Assembly: GCA_022360575.1 (NCBI GenBank)
Contig: JAKSCO010000215.1
Coordinates: forward strand, 1 to 43,621
Source of the DNA: Bacteroidales bacterium
GTDB taxonomy: Bacteria > Bacteroidota > Bacteroidia > Bacteroidales > UBA12077
Direction: 5' to 3'
DNA length: 43,621 nt
In this document: one piece after another, positions 8,750 through 18,600 of the stretch
How the letters are laid out: each line of letters opens with the position of its first letter
How positions within the stretch are numbered: position 1 is the stretch's first letter
The notes under the pieces: model-generated
Databases searched by the model: none
Told to the model about the DNA's origin: nothing
What the model saw: only the letters and a program-made list of their open reading frames with translations
Position numbers and translations under genes: made by a program

Positions 8750-9011
8750 ATATTTTATGGGTAACTTTTTATTTGTAAATTCGGTTATGTTAGTTAAAGC
8801 TCTTATTCTGTTGCTTTGCTTGAAGTATTGCAGTAAAATTGAATAAATCTTGATCTACTTCGGCTTATTGAGGTTCGGGCGCATTCTTTAAATACTTTAG
8901 TGTAAAATCAGGTTGCTCCTTTTAAAATTGAGAGTTCATAACTAACAATTTCAAAAAATTATTCACTCATTATTTGTCTTGATATACAAAATAATTGCAA
9001 CAAATTTAGCT

Positions 9012-10280
9012 CTATAAAAGTAAGCGTTCTTTATATGGTTCTACAATTGTCAATAAATCTGTTATGCTCTCCTTGTATTCGTTGCGTTGCATTAACTTTG
9101 CAGACAAAATGGATTTAATCATATCATATGTTTCCTGTATATGGTAAATATTTCCTGAATAATCACTGTTCTGCAATTCATTCTTCATCTGCTGTATTTT
9201 CTTGTATGGTTCTACAATTTTTCGGCTATATTCCTGTTCATTTATTTCAGAATAATTTCTTGTGGTTACAGCCAAAACCAGACTTTTATCCATAAAATCA
9301 AAAACAATTCTGTTGTCCACTTCAATTTCTTCTGAGTTTTTTTCTTTGTAAAATATTTTCTTTAGTTCAATTATATCCTCTTCTTCGTCTGTAGAAAATG
9401 ATTTTATTGAGGGAAAGTTATTTCGTGTTATTTTTGTTAGTACTTGTTTAGCGCCAAACTCAATTAATAAATCAATGTTTGCATTCTTAACTTCTAACAT
9501 TGTATCGTACCAAAGAACTGGTTTTATAAGATGCTGAGACAGTAATTCAACTATATCAGCATTTTCTCCATAATAAGTGCCTGTAACATTCGATATTATA
9601 GGATATTTTGGTCTGTTAAAATGTATTGTTTTTAGTTTCTCTTTGAAGAGTTCATAGGCTTTCTGCATTAAGGGACTATGAAACGCGCCACTAATATTAA
9701 GTGGAACAATTCTTTTAAATTCAGATGAAGCAAGCTTAATAAACTTATTAATTAATGCGAGATCTCCTGCAATAACAGTTTCGTATTCCGAATTAATATT
9801 TGATATGCCAAGAACTTTTCCTGATTCATCACTTAATTCATTACAAATCTGTTTTACTTTGTCAATATTTCCACCCAGAACAGCAGCCATTCCACTTTCT
9901 GTTCCATGCACTGATTTATTGTTGCATTCAGCTCTATACTTTACAAGTTTAACTGCTGTTGTAAGGTCAATTGCCTCGGCACATGTTAAAGCGGATATTT
10001 CGCCCAGGCTATGTCCTGCCATTACTTCGGGGACAATATTCCACCTCTCTGAAAACACCCTGAAAGCTGCATAAGAGCATAAGAGCAATGCTGGTTGAGT
10101 GTTTTCTGTTTTTTTCATTTCTTCTTGTTTTGAATCGAAACAGAGCTTCTTAAAATCCATGCTTAAAGCATCTGATACTTCTTCAAAAATATTTCTAACT
10201 GTTGAGTATTCTTTATATAGTTTCTCTCCCATTCCAACATATTGTGAACCCTGTCCAGGAAAAACTGCAGCAATTTTCAT
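9012..10280 (-). CDS. Trans-acting acyltransferase (FabD-like), copy 2
   Basis: 422 aa, a clear paralogue of the acyltransferase at 3734-4999 over its whole length. It starts directly with MKIAAVFPGQGSQYVGMG. The nucleophile Ser is in GHSLGEI (about residue 90), the substrate-carboxylate Arg is in KYRAECNN, and the His is in GAFHSP (about residue 199), followed by QHLIKPVLWY. The C-terminal extension (a TRNYSEINEQEY segment, a VEPYKKIQQMK helix and an acidic tail) matches the other copy. Two acyltransferases are common in trans-AT clusters, one loading malonyl units and one acting as an acyl hydrolase. The motifs do not tell which is which. The gene is flanked by unusually long gaps (622 bp upstream, 262 bp downstream) and may be its own transcription unit. 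Confidence 0.92.
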   Translation of the reverse strand: MKIAAVFPGQGSQYVGMGEKLYKEYSTVRNIFEEVSDALSMDFKKLCFDSKQEEMKKTENTQPALLLCSYAAFRVFSERWNIVPEVMAGHSLGEISALTCAEAIDLTTAVKLVKYRAECNNKSVHGTESGMAAVLGGNIDKVKQICNELSDESGKVLGISNINSEYETVIAGDLALINKFIKLASSEFKRIVPLNISGAFHSPLMQKAYELFKEKLKTIHFNRPKYPIISNVTGTYYGENADIVELLSQHLIKPVLWYDTMLEVKNANIDLLIEFGAKQVLTKITRNNFPSIKSFSTDEEEDIIELKKIFYKEKNSEEIEVDNRIVFDFMDKSLVLAVTTRNYSEINEQEYSRKIVEPYKKIQQMKNELQNSDYSGNIYHIQETYDMIKSILSAKLMQRNEYKESITDLLTIVEPYKERLLL

Positions 10281-10902
10281 AATGTTTATCTTTATTGATT
10301 AATAAATCGTCATATATTATAGAGCACTGATAATATCACTACTTTTTCATATTAAAAATTATAGTTTCCTTACTGAATATTGATCTATCCTTTATTTTCA
10401 GGAAGGACTAATATTCTAACTCAGCGTTAAATTATTAAGCTTTTATTTTTACTTTTTTGGATGAAATTGTCTACTTACTTATAATTATTTATGTTCTTTT
10501 TGAGCTCCGTGTAGTTCGTAATAAAAAAGGTAACTAATTAATAAAAGCCCTTAGTGCCTTTTATCTAACTTTTGTATTATTCTATCTGGTAACATTGGTG
10601 TTACTTTTTGTGTACTCACAATTTCTGTTGCAGGGCATCTTATTTTATTTCTGTTTTAAATTTTATGAAAGCACAATGCTTTCAATAGAGCTTATTAAGA
10701 AGATAAATAAATTTAGCTTGTTACAGACAAGTACTTATTTGTACCTAAAATAAGAAATTATATTTATCATGTGGGTTATTGAAGAGAAAAGCATTGATTC
10801 AAGTGCTTAATGTATGCAGTGCAGCTTCAACAATTAATTTGCTTTTGTAAATTACGAAGCTTTTTAATTGTAATAACCTGTTTTTCAATGCCAGATTGCC
10901 TT
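10281..10902. other. 622-bp intergenic gap, no gene supported
   Basis: The longest gene-free stretch inside the cluster, between the second acyltransferase and the metallo-hydrolase. No frame of 60 codons or more is present on either strand. A weak AT-rich inverted repeat with ATAAAAG/CTTTTAT arms lies near 10541-10565. No TAnnTTTG-type promoter box was found on the minus strand. It may be a decayed gene or a leader, but nothing specific can be shown. Confidence 0.55.
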
Positions 10903-11928
10903 CTATACTTTTTGAAATAAATGGGTGTTTTCCTGACTTATTTTTCTTACCTGTTTATTTTTTATCAGGTAGTTGGTAAGTGCCAAATACTTTTCAATAT
11001 AAAATCGTAATCGGAACGGATTTGTTCTATCAGGACATTCGTAAGCAACTAATTCGCCTAAAGTCTGAGGCGTATTGAGTCTTTTGAGTAAACTGTTTAA
11101 TTCATCATTAAATATAAGGGATAACTCTTGCATTCTGTTTATAGGATCGAAAAAAGGATCTCCGTGAGCTGGAAGTACCAGGGTGTTGGCGTTCAGGAAC
11201 TGTAATTTTTCAAAAGATCGAAGATACCCGCCTAATAAATCAGTTTCAGGTTTATAAATTAAAAAACCAAGTACAGGCACTAAATGAGACATGAGATGAT
11301 CTCCGCATATTAACAAGTTTTGATTTTGATTAAATAGGCAAAGTTGTGCTGGTGAATGCCCCTGACATATTATGGATTTCCAGTTCTCTCCATTAATTTC
11401 AAGGTGTTCGCCTTCTTGGACTACTTTTATCTTTCTTGGTAATGGATAAATATTATACCATTTAAATGAATTTTTAAGTAAAATTATATCAGACTCCCTT
11501 ATTCCCAAATGCTTTAAGAGATCAAGATATTCATTGAAAAAGTTTGATTTTATATCAAGAAAAGACACCATTGCAGTTAACCATTCTGCTTCGGTTATGT
11601 TGAGCTCTACGTTATATTTTTCGCATATCCAACCTGCAAGTCCAATATGATCAACATGAAAATGGGTAACTATGACTTTTGATAACTTTCCTCCACAAAA
11701 GTTATCTATAATTTCACTTACTACTTCCTTATGTTCATGTCGATTAAGTCCGGTGTCGACTAAAACCCATTTATCAAAATCTTTTATTAGCCAGATCTGC
11801 ACGTGATCAAGCATGGAAGGCATCTTTAATTTAATGTAATACAGGGTATTGTTTACTTTTATTGGCTTTCCATATCCGGCATCCTTCGATTTAAGGTCCT
11901 GAATATATACATTACCATTCTGTTCCAT
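10903..11928 (-). CDS. Metallo-beta-lactamase-fold hydrolase
   Basis: 341 aa with the full dinuclear metal set: THFHVDHIG (HxHxDH, about residues 83-90), the His in CQGHSPAQL, the Asp in CGDHLM and the His in PAHGDP. Glyoxalase-II-like proteins of this fold occur in trans-AT clusters (PksB/BaeB in bacillaene loci) and are thought to cut thioesters; this one is about 100 residues longer, with a helical C-terminal part after the fold. The probable role is hydrolysis of a thioester or ester intermediate; it could also act on a lactone. It stands alone, with 270 bp to the radical SAM gene upstream and 622 bp downstream. Confidence 0.88.
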   Translation of the reverse strand: MEQNGNVYIQDLKSKDAGYGKPIKVNNTLYYIKLKMPSMLDHVQIWLIKDFDKWVLVDTGLNRHEHKEVVSEIIDNFCGGKLSKVIVTHFHVDHIGLAGWICEKYNVELNITEAEWLTAMVSFLDIKSNFFNEYLDLLKHLGIRESDIILLKNSFKWYNIYPLPRKIKVVQEGEHLEINGENWKSIICQGHSPAQLCLFNQNQNLLICGDHLMSHLVPVLGFLIYKPETDLLGGYLRSFEKLQFLNANTLVLPAHGDPFFDPINRMQELSLIFNDELNSLLKRLNTPQTLGELVAYECPDRTNPFRLRFYIEKYLALTNYLIKNKQVRKISQENTHLFQKV

Positions 11929-12061
11929 GTAGCAATTAATTATTATTCAAATGTGTTCTCCTGAAAATACCAACTGAACTTAAAGTCAATCTATATATAG
12001 ATGAAAAGCTTAATGTTAATTATAGTATTCTATAAATAAGTTAAGCTGATTCTCTTAAAAA

Positions 12062-12106
12062 TCACCTGATAACAAAATTCGATATTTTAAAAGAAAAAAA
12101 TCAGGT
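12062..12106 (-). terminator. Weak terminator-like hairpin after the radical SAM gene
   Basis: A 7-bp inverted repeat (ACCTGAT at 12064-12070, ATCAGGT at 12100-12106) encloses a 29-nt AT-rich loop. On the minus strand it is followed by GATTTTTAAG. It lies about 93 bp past the radical SAM stop. The large loop and short U-run make it a weak candidate; it could split the core PKS operon from the supply genes. Confidence 0.25.
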
Positions 12107-12198
12107 ATTGTTGAATTCCAAAAACGAGTTTACTAATTTTATTTTTTAGGCATCTAGTACTAGTGTAATGTATGACTGCACTTTCAAGTATTCTTAAA

Positions 12199-13866
12199 TT
12201 AAATCGTGAATAGTTCTTTTTTATATTCTTCAAAATTTTGGGGTACTCGATTCTCAATTCTATCTCCATTCATTTTAGGATATTCAATAGTTTCAATTTT
12301 GTCAACTTGTTTTTTTAGCTGTCGTCTGATATTCAATACTTGTAAAATGGCTCTTACAACAATCATACTTTTATTGGGTACAGAAGTTCTTTCAAGAATA
12401 TCCAATCCTCTCAGTATTGCTTTCTTTTCATCTTCAGGTGCTTTATTTATTGCATAGTCATGAAGTTGTTGCACCATATACTTTTCTTGCTTTTCTGGAA
12501 CGAATTTCAGAAACTTAATTTTATCCAGCTTTGGCGATTCCTGAAAATCCTTAATAAATAATTCCAGACGATCTATATAATTGTCAAAGTCGTATAGTTT
12601 CCATAAAAGCCAATACCCTCCTTGTTGTAGTTGAGCAATTGACATTTTTTTGTATAATATTGTAGTAACATTGATACTATTGGGATTAGGAGTGTCTTTT
12701 TGCAAAGGTCTTCCAAAACCGCCAATTTCATCATCTATATATCTTCCATCGGAAACTATTCGGTCTTTTAACCTTGTCATGTCTCTTGCTTGCATTGAAT
12801 AGATACTTACTCCAGGAATTCCTAATTCTGTAAAGTAATCAAATTGCATTTGAAAAATGGATAGGTCATCACTGTCAAAACCTACAATTGATCCGCTCAT
12901 TATTTGTATTCCATGTATATGAAAAGCTTTTACACATTGATGAACATCATTTTTAAGATTTACATTTTTTTCAGCTTCCGATAAACTTTCAGGATTTGGA
13001 GTTTCCAAACCAACAAAGGCTCTGTTCAATCCTGCTTCAGCTGCTAATTCAAGTATATCTTCATGATTTGCAATGTCTATATCAAGATTTGTGGCGAAAA
13101 TTGCTGCTGATTCCTTTTTCTGATTCCAATCTCTTATTCCTTTTAAGATTTCACGGGCTTTAGATCGATTACCAGTTAAATTGTCGGCAGCTAGGAATAC
13201 TCTTTTTATACCTTTTTGGTATAGAGCCTCTAACTCGTTTATGATATTTTCAACGGGTTTATATCTTAGTCTTCTCCCACTATATTCTATTGCATCACAG
13301 AATTCACAGTTGTTAGGGCATCCCCTGCATACAAGTACTACGCCTCCATAGTATTTCGATAAGTTTTCTTCTGAATATGCTGAATAATCAGGAATTGGGG
13401 AATTAGCTATATCAAAATCTTTATCCTGATAGTATTTATTCTTATAGCTCCCCATTTCATAATCTTTCAGAAATTGAGGCCATGTAATTTCTCCTTCTCC
13501 AATAAATAATACATCAGCATATTTTTCCCACCTATCCATACTGCACGAAACAGAAGAACCTCCGCAAACTATAAGTTTACCTCTTTTTTTAAATTCAATG
13601 GCTATTTCATGCCCTCTTGAATATTGAGGAGGAAATCCAGTTATTCCAACAATATCACATTCTTGGTTGAAATCAATTTCTTCGATATATTCATCAACAA
13701 TTGATATTTCAAATTTATCCCTAGGAGTTAATGCTACCAAGGTTGGCAATGCAGCATTCAGAAGTAATCCGCTATTATTTGTTAGAAAGCTAATTTCTCG
13801 CCATTCGTTACTGTAAACATCATGACCTTTAGGGTTAATAAGTAGTATTTTAGTTTTTTGTTTCAT
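12199..13866 (-). CDS. B12-binding-type radical SAM enzyme
   Basis: 555 aa. Residues about 1-150 look like the cobalamin-binding domain found in front of many radical SAM enzymes (KILLINPKG, VGITGFPPQYSRGHE, VCGGSSVS, LFIGEGE). The radical SAM core follows, with the cluster motif C183-PNN-C187-EF-C190, then FLAADNLT and GLETPNPES. A helical C-terminal region closes the protein, as in hopanoid methylases and their relatives. The textbook DxHxxG cobalamin motif is not obvious. Enzymes of this class methylate unactivated carbons or form rings. Next to a PKS it is probably a late C-methylase or cyclase; the target is unknown. It follows the hydrolase-methyltransferase fusion by 98 bp. Confidence 0.9.
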   Translation of the reverse strand: MKQKTKILLINPKGHDVYSNEWREISFLTNNSGLLLNAALPTLVALTPRDKFEISIVDEYIEEIDFNQECDIVGITGFPPQYSRGHEIAIEFKKRGKLIVCGGSSVSCSMDRWEKYADVLFIGEGEITWPQFLKDYEMGSYKNKYYQDKDFDIANSPIPDYSAYSEENLSKYYGGVVLVCRGCPNNCEFCDAIEYSGRRLRYKPVENIINELEALYQKGIKRVFLAADNLTGNRSKAREILKGIRDWNQKKESAAIFATNLDIDIANHEDILELAAEAGLNRAFVGLETPNPESLSEAEKNVNLKNDVHQCVKAFHIHGIQIMSGSIVGFDSDDLSIFQMQFDYFTELGIPGVSIYSMQARDMTRLKDRIVSDGRYIDDEIGGFGRPLQKDTPNPNSINVTTILYKKMSIAQLQQGGYWLLWKLYDFDNYIDRLELFIKDFQESPKLDKIKFLKFVPEKQEKYMVQQLHDYAINKAPEDEKKAILRGLDILERTSVPNKSMIVVRAILQVLNIRRQLKKQVDKIETIEYPKMNGDRIENRVPQNFEEYKKELFTI

Positions 13867-13964
13867 GTATGACTTTTTAATGTAAATTCAATTAGTTATT
13901 TGTGTCAAAATCGCAACTAATACAAGGCGTGAATTAAGTTGCAAAAAAATTATGATAGTGCGAA

Positions 13965-15578
13965 CTAGTTTTTCCATCCAATGGCCTGGCAATGAGTCCT
14001 TGCAAAAAATGCCCCCGATTGTTGTGACCATTTATTCCAGGCTTCTTCTCGCATTTTAAGGGAAAGTTCCGATGAATTTTCAGAAAAACGTTCTTTCTCA
14101 AAAGCTATTGCATATTCTGCCAATTCTTTAACTTCTGTTGGAGTACCATAGCTTTCTATTGTTGCACTTGCCTCGATATTTTGAAATCCAGCATCTGAAA
14201 GTAGTGAAGCATTTTTCTTGCCATGGTTTAAATTTGTTCCCGATTCCTTTAGAATTTTGCTATTTATATATTTTCTGGCTTCGATTATCTGGAATCTAGG
14301 GAAAATAATATCACTATCCCAATCGCCGTCGCTAACCGCTACAAACCCACCTTTTTTTAATATCCTGCTTATTTCCTTTAATGCTTCAACGGGCTCTTTT
14401 AAATGCATTAAAAGGGTGTGACACCAAACCACATCAAAAGTTTCATCCGAATATTCCAAGTTAAGAACGTTGCCTGTTTTAAAGTTAATATTTCTAGCTT
14501 TATTCTTTTTAATTCGACTATTTGCTGATTCAATTTGCTTTTCGCTGATATCAATACCTGTAATCTTGCCTTTGGGTATATACTGTGCAAGTTCGTAGGT
14601 CATTTTTCCTGTTCCACATCCAATATCCAATAGGGTCATATCTTCTTTTAAATGTGGAATAAAAAATGCACCATACTTTTGAATTGTTCTTTTTTCTTGA
14701 AATCTGGTCATAACATCACTCCACCCCAATCCATATCCTTTTGCCTGTTTTTTATGTTTAACTTTAAACCCGTCTTGCGCAAAGGAAATTTTTCCATTTT
14801 CAACTTCTTTTAAGAATTCTAGTATTGCGTTAAAGGCTTGCTCTGGTTGTTCATGAAGAATCTCATGGGCAGCATCTTTGATATTTTTTAGTTTAATTCT
14901 TTCACCATAGATTTCTCTCATTGTTTCGCCTGCAGTAACCGGAGCAAATATGTCATCAACACCTTGTACGATTAACATAGGAGTTTTACCGCCTGGTAAT
15001 ATTTCTTCAAGCGTTGCTCTTGCTAGTGCAAGAGAGTATGGATATATTGCTTCCGTACACCATCCTTCATACCAGATTTCAGGATTACTTTCTTTTGAAA
15101 AATATGCCGTCTTAATTACTTCTTTAAAAATATCAGTATCAATTTTATTTTCATTTAACAAATCCAGTGAGATAGCTGGATAAGGTAGCTTTGGTGGCTT
15201 TACTGCTCCCATTGTTATACTTATAGTGCTTTGTGTTCTTTCAGGGTTGATATTCGCAAAGAACCTTGCTACTCTTGATCCAAATGCATGCCCTAAAACA
15301 TGTAATTTCTCAATATTCAGTTGATTAATTATTTCTAGAATATCGTGAGCGATATCTTTAATCTCAATTTCGTTTGTTAAACCTGTGCTTCCATTTACTC
15401 CCCTTGGATTAATTGAAATTGTTGAAAATCCATTTTCGGATAAAAACTTCGTTAAATCATCAAAATCATTTGCTGGTCTCCCCATTGCAGGGAATAATAA
15501 AACTACAGGATCCTTTAAATCCCCTGTAATATTAATATTTAAGAAGCAGTCTCTTAATACGACTTTCATAGATCTCAT
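13965..15578 (-). CDS. Alpha/beta-hydrolase / SAM methyltransferase fusion
   Basis: 537 aa, two domains. Residues about 1-265 form an alpha/beta-hydrolase: FPAMGRPANDFDDL, SINPRGVNGS, a nucleophile elbow GHAFG, the acid near GVDDIFAP, and the base in DAAHEILHEQ. The nucleophile position is Ala98, not Ser, so ordinary Ser hydrolysis is unlikely. Residues about 300-480 form a class I methyltransferase: LLDIGCGTGK, GIDISEKQIES, FDVVWCHTLLMHL and EISRILKKGG. The fusion may place a binding or lyase-like domain beside a methyltransferase, or methylate the substrate it holds. It lies 87 bp after PKS B. Met4 (15569) is an alternative start. Both domains are clear; the reaction is unknown. Confidence 0.87.
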   Translation of the reverse strand: MRSMKVVLRDCFLNINITGDLKDPVVLLFPAMGRPANDFDDLTKFLSENGFSTISINPRGVNGSTGLTNEIEIKDIAHDILEIINQLNIEKLHVLGHAFGSRVARFFANINPERTQSTISITMGAVKPPKLPYPAISLDLLNENKIDTDIFKEVIKTAYFSKESNPEIWYEGWCTEAIYPYSLALARATLEEILPGGKTPMLIVQGVDDIFAPVTAGETMREIYGERIKLKNIKDAAHEILHEQPEQAFNAILEFLKEVENGKISFAQDGFKVKHKKQAKGYGLGWSDVMTRFQEKRTIQKYGAFFIPHLKEDMTLLDIGCGTGKMTYELAQYIPKGKITGIDISEKQIESANSRIKKNKARNINFKTGNVLNLEYSDETFDVVWCHTLLMHLKEPVEALKEISRILKKGGFVAVSDGDWDSDIIFPRFQIIEARKYINSKILKESGTNLNHGKKNASLLSDAGFQNIEASATIESYGTPTEVKELAEYAIAFEKERFSENSSELSLKMREEAWNKWSQQSGAFFARTHCQAIGWKN

Positions 15579-15665
15579 TTTTTTAAATAATAAGTTGATT
15601 AAAATTTATACATATGGTTTTAAATATTGCTTGATTTAATTTCTGACAACAATGAAAATGAGTCC

Positions 15666-18600
15666 TTATTTTTTGTTTTTCATCATTTCTTCTTTTACTT
15701 CTATCTGTTTCTCCAGAATTGTTTTCCATTCATTTGCAAGTTGAATGATAGCGTCTTCACTTAAGTAACTATCATCATATCTAATTGAACAATTGATGTT
15801 ATTTTGGTCTTCTCTAACTACGAAGTCCAGACTATAGTTAATTTTCTGCCTTGAATCATTAATTACATAAGTTTCGTATTGACCTGAATCATTAAATGCT
15901 TTTCCCTGATAATTTAATCTTACATATGTTACTGAACCAGCAGGCATAAGTTCATTCTTATTAGTCATAATATTATATGTTAATCCTAAATGAGAATATT
16001 CAGCAAATTGTTTTTCAAATTGTTTTTTAGTGGTTTCAAAATCTTGATCAACCGCTAACTTAATTGGGATATCAGTTGCAAAACAACCTACAGAATTAAT
16101 GTAATTTCCAAAGGTTGTGTTTCTGTTACTTAGTCTATGAGATACTACCTGATTATTTTTACCAGTCCACTTAACCAGAGAGGTATATAACGCAGTTGCA
16201 ATATCAGAGAAATGATCTCTTTGAATATTTACAGTATCAAGTGGTTTATCTATACTGATATTAATAATTTTCTGATCTTTATATAATCCTTTGTTCCCTT
16301 TTTTAAATTTATCAGGGATTTCTGAATTAAGACCGGCCTTACTGTGCAATAGTAGAAATTCTCTTTGCTCAGAAAAATCTTTGGTATTTAAAAACTTTTT
16401 TGACCCGTCAATGTAATTGAAGTAACTCCTGTCAGTTTCCTTAATATTTACTATCTCTTGTTCGTAAAAAGACCAGAAAGAATCCCATATTAGTTTACAC
16501 GAGTACCCATCGGCTATTACAAAATGCGTGAATAAATATATCTTGCTGCTCCCCTTATCTTTCACTACCAGCGAGCCTATAGATTTTCCATTCAGTGAGC
16601 TTAATTCCTTAAGCAGTTCGTTCTGCAACTGTTGAAATCTAGTTTTCTTTTGTTTTTCATTATCCTTGCTAACATCTATCCATTTAAGGCTAATTTGATC
16701 CTCAGGTATATGACTCATTTTGAATTTCTTATCATTTTTAGATAACTTAAATGATAGAATTGGGTATTTCTTGCTAATTGCCTGAATTGCTAATTGCCAT
16801 TTATCAATATTTATGTCCGATTTGAAGTCTATTGCCTGAACTTGAATGTACTTCGGGGGTTTTTGTCGATTTTTACAGAAATTCGTTTGGATAATGGAAA
16901 GCTCGTGTTCTTTTGTTTCGTTAAAAGAGCTGTCTGAATCCAATGAATAACCAATTTTATTACTGAGTTTTATAGTCTCGCTACTTAATTTCCCCATCTT
17001 GTTAAGATGTAACTTCCAAGCGTTAGCTAAATCTTTTTCTATTTTTTTATGATTTAAAAAATTTGGATCGCCAATTGAAAGAGATTCGTGATGTAGTCCT
17101 TTTATCATTTTATCTCCTTCATATGGTTTAAGCATATCGCTTTCAAACTGAATGCCTATTTTCGAACACAAGTCACTTATGACCTTTTGCGGCGATTTTA
17201 CCAGTTCTTCATACTTTATTGTTATTACCCTGTTTTGAGGAATGGTATTGATAAAACTTAGAATATTTTGATTTGAAATACGCCAAACTTCATCAGCAAA
17301 TGCCCAAGACTCCTTATTAATTCCCAAAAGCTTGTTATACCTGTTACGTACTAATGACTCCATAACAGATAATGGATGCCTTTGTAAAAAAATATAATAT
17401 GAGTTAGGAGTTACTTTTTCGGCATTCTTAAGATATTCCAACTTTTCGGAGTATGGGGGAGTTTTATCTACAATTATTGATTCACCTGATAGCTCATTTA
17501 AATATTCGTAAACTTCCGAAATAGGTGTTTGGTTTTTGACAAATCCGTTAATTTCTGATTTTGCTTCTTCAACAGAGCACCCCTTCAGTACTTTAATAGT
17601 TTCATATAGTCCATCTTTAATAAATTTCCAACCTCTCTGGTCAAGTTTTTCATCCCATTCTTTAAGATTTTTATACGGAAGGAGCATTAATTCAGGTGGA
17701 GCAAACAGTTTGGAATGTCCCATTAGCATAGTTTTTAATAGGGTTGATCCAGAGCGTGGTGAGCTAAAAACATATAGTATTGGTTTCTGCTTGCTTTTAA
17801 TAGTATTAATCTCACTTTTGGATTTCTTTTCTTTGCAGTCTGTTAAATCTAAATTGAAAATATCTTCTGAAATCTCTAGAAGTAAATAATCTGATAATTT
17901 ATTTACAGTTGGATTCAGTAGTATTTCATTTGCATACAATTTTATTTTATAATGCTTTTGTATGTATTCAATTAGCTCCATTGATAATATTGAATCTAAT
18001 CCAATATCAGTAAAATTTGTTTTATCTGTGATAAAATGAGTTTTAGTCCCTGTTATTTCAGAAAGCCACCTTCTCAACTGATCTTTTATCCGCTCCTTTT
18101 TATCAAAATTTGTTTGAGTTAAAATCTCATTTGAATTCTCAAGCTGACCACGCAAAACTTTATCAACTGTTTCTGATTTATTTATGCCAGAGTTATTCCG
18201 GATGCTTGGCATATCCAAATTATCTTTAATCCAGTACTCAGATTTAGTAAATTGATATCCAGGAATCTGTACTTTTGACACATTCGAATTAATATATAAG
18301 AGCTTCCAATTAATCTCTATTCCTGAAACCCATAGCTGACATATTTTATAAATATCATTGTTATTTGCTAATAGTCGTATAAATTCACTTCCTGCATCTC
18401 CCGTTAATATTTGTGCTAATGTATTTACTTCTTGATTTGATGAGATGAAGATATCTTTTTCTCCTGCAGTTTCGTTTAGTATAATCTTTTGTAGCTTTTC
18501 TTTAATTTTATCTTTTCCTTTAGCCAAAAATGCTACCCGATGTTTATAGGCTGTTCTTCCTGTTTGAAGTGTGTATGCATAATCCTTAATTTGTTGTGTC

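Noticed and set aside
9001..9008. TAAATTTG on the minus strand, a perfect -7 box ahead of the crotonase gene
   Set aside because: There is no TTG at the -33 distance, the leader would be about 245 nt, and such boxes are frequent by chance in this AT-rich DNA.
10541..10565. AT-rich inverted repeat in the 622-bp gap as a terminator
   Set aside because: Only a 7-bp A/T stem with mismatches inside; too weak to call.
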